DNA of 64,000 nt, taken from the NCBI GenBank assembly GCA_905116865.2, contig CAJHNH020002034.1:286001-350000 (forward strand), written 5' to 3'. The notes under the pieces were generated by a model, which searched no databases, was not told where the DNA came from, and saw only the letters and a list, made by a program, of their open reading frames with translations. The DNA comes from Candidula unifasciata (lineage: Eukaryota > Mollusca > Gastropoda > Stylommatophora > Geomitridae). Positions 63,441 through 64,000 of this stretch are shown piece by piece; position 1 is the stretch's first letter, and the number at the start of each line of letters is the position of its first letter. Position numbers and translations under genes: made by a program.

Positions 63441-64000
63441 GTTCGCATGAAATAAATTGTCTATATCTGCAAAGCCGTCTCTAGTATGAATTTCACTGTC
63501 TTTTGTAATTCACTTTTTTTAAGACGGCCCGGAAAGTTGACTTCCACAAGTGTCTCTTTTGGCCAAAGGTTTTGCCATGAAAGCGTTTGAATCTGCGGAC
63601 AGTCTCCGTTAAGGGATGTGATATCTGTTGTTTCGCGGTGTGCCCCGCCAACAATTACACATGGCTGATTGGACAATCTTAAATTTGTGTACAGTGGTGG
63701 AGCGAAGTTTCGATTGTTCCCTGTTCAAGGCGAGGATAATGACTTTGCTCTGGTTCTGGGTCAATAATTATGGTAATCTTACTTGTCCAGTTTCGGTGGC
63801 ATTAATCTTACAAATCTTTAGTCCTTCCAGGACGTAAATTTTTGTTATTTGAAGCCCATTGGCTTTTGCAGGGGCCGCAAAATAGGCAGGCCATAGAAAG
63901 GCAAGTGCATAACGCGGTTTCTGGGACCTTCAGGTGATCCTAACATGGTGGCACGTTTGTCATCGGGTGTTTTCGCTTTTGGGATGCTGGTGGGGAGAAA
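63441..64000 (-). other. Right edge: dispersed repeat and an unassigned frame
   Basis: 63826-63972 is a reverse-orientation copy of the dispersed repeat at 41491-41640 (shared words CACCCGATGACA, GTGCCACCATG, GGTCCCAGAAACCG, GGCTTCAAATAACAAAAA). To its left, a minus frame (63461-63676, 71 residues, CVIVGGAHRETTDITSLNGD ... LSWQNLWPKETLVEVNFPGR) has no family I recognise; it could belong to a retroelement ORF1. Confidence 0.5.

Overview
The window is animal nuclear DNA: two spliced genes lie in introns made almost entirely of tandem repeats and dead mobile elements. The organism is probably a marine invertebrate, most likely a lophotrochozoan such as a mollusc. That placement is an inference from spliced tetraspanin and ZZZ3-type genes, a Gmr1/SCAN-type LTR element, tRNA-derived SINEs, Tc1, piggyBac, hAT and Merlin relics, and TTAGGG-like tracts. 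Nothing bacterial or viral-genomic was seen.

Genes. (1) A tetraspanin runs on the minus strand. Exon 1 is 15386-15616, exon 2 is 9668-9856 and exon 3 is 4568-4756; the rest lies beyond the left edge. (2) A ZZZ3 orthologue (Myb/SANT plus ZZ zinc finger, ATAC-complex type) runs on the plus strand in eight coding exons from 20756 to 46738. Every splice phase agrees and the exons sum to a complete 431-residue reading frame. The two genes are head to head. A CpG-rich segment at 15431-15720 next to tetraspanin exon 1 may serve both.

Layout. 1-4.5 kb: a 34-35-bp minisatellite carrying a recent 3247-bp tandem duplication. 4.6-9.9 kb: tetraspanin intron 2, an old minisatellite broken by a hAT-type MITE, a Tc1 relic and a hAT-ended element carrying a LINE tail. 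9.9-15.4 kb: intron 1, with an RNase H-type LINE, a SINE, LINE tails and a Merlin/ISXO2 foldback element. 16-20.7 kb: a LINE fragment, two minisatellites and an LTR-like insertion. 20.7-46.9 kb: ZZZ3, whose introns hold more than a dozen separate minisatellites plus LINEs, piggyBac and Merlin relics. 47.1-56.4 kb: a 37-bp array split by an 8.1-kb Gmr1-like LTR element with a long intact gag-protease frame. 56.4-64 kb: a graveyard of L1/Tx1-type, RNase H-type and other LINE tails plus a hAT fragment.

The most striking pattern is that at least six minisatellite arrays are interrupted by a mobile element, and the array resumes on the other side. In most cases the target-site duplication can be read, so the order of events can be reconstructed. 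I saw no defence system, CRISPR array or new enzyme system. The most unusual objects are the array/insertion pattern, the Gmr1-like element and the Merlin foldback element with telomere-like arms.
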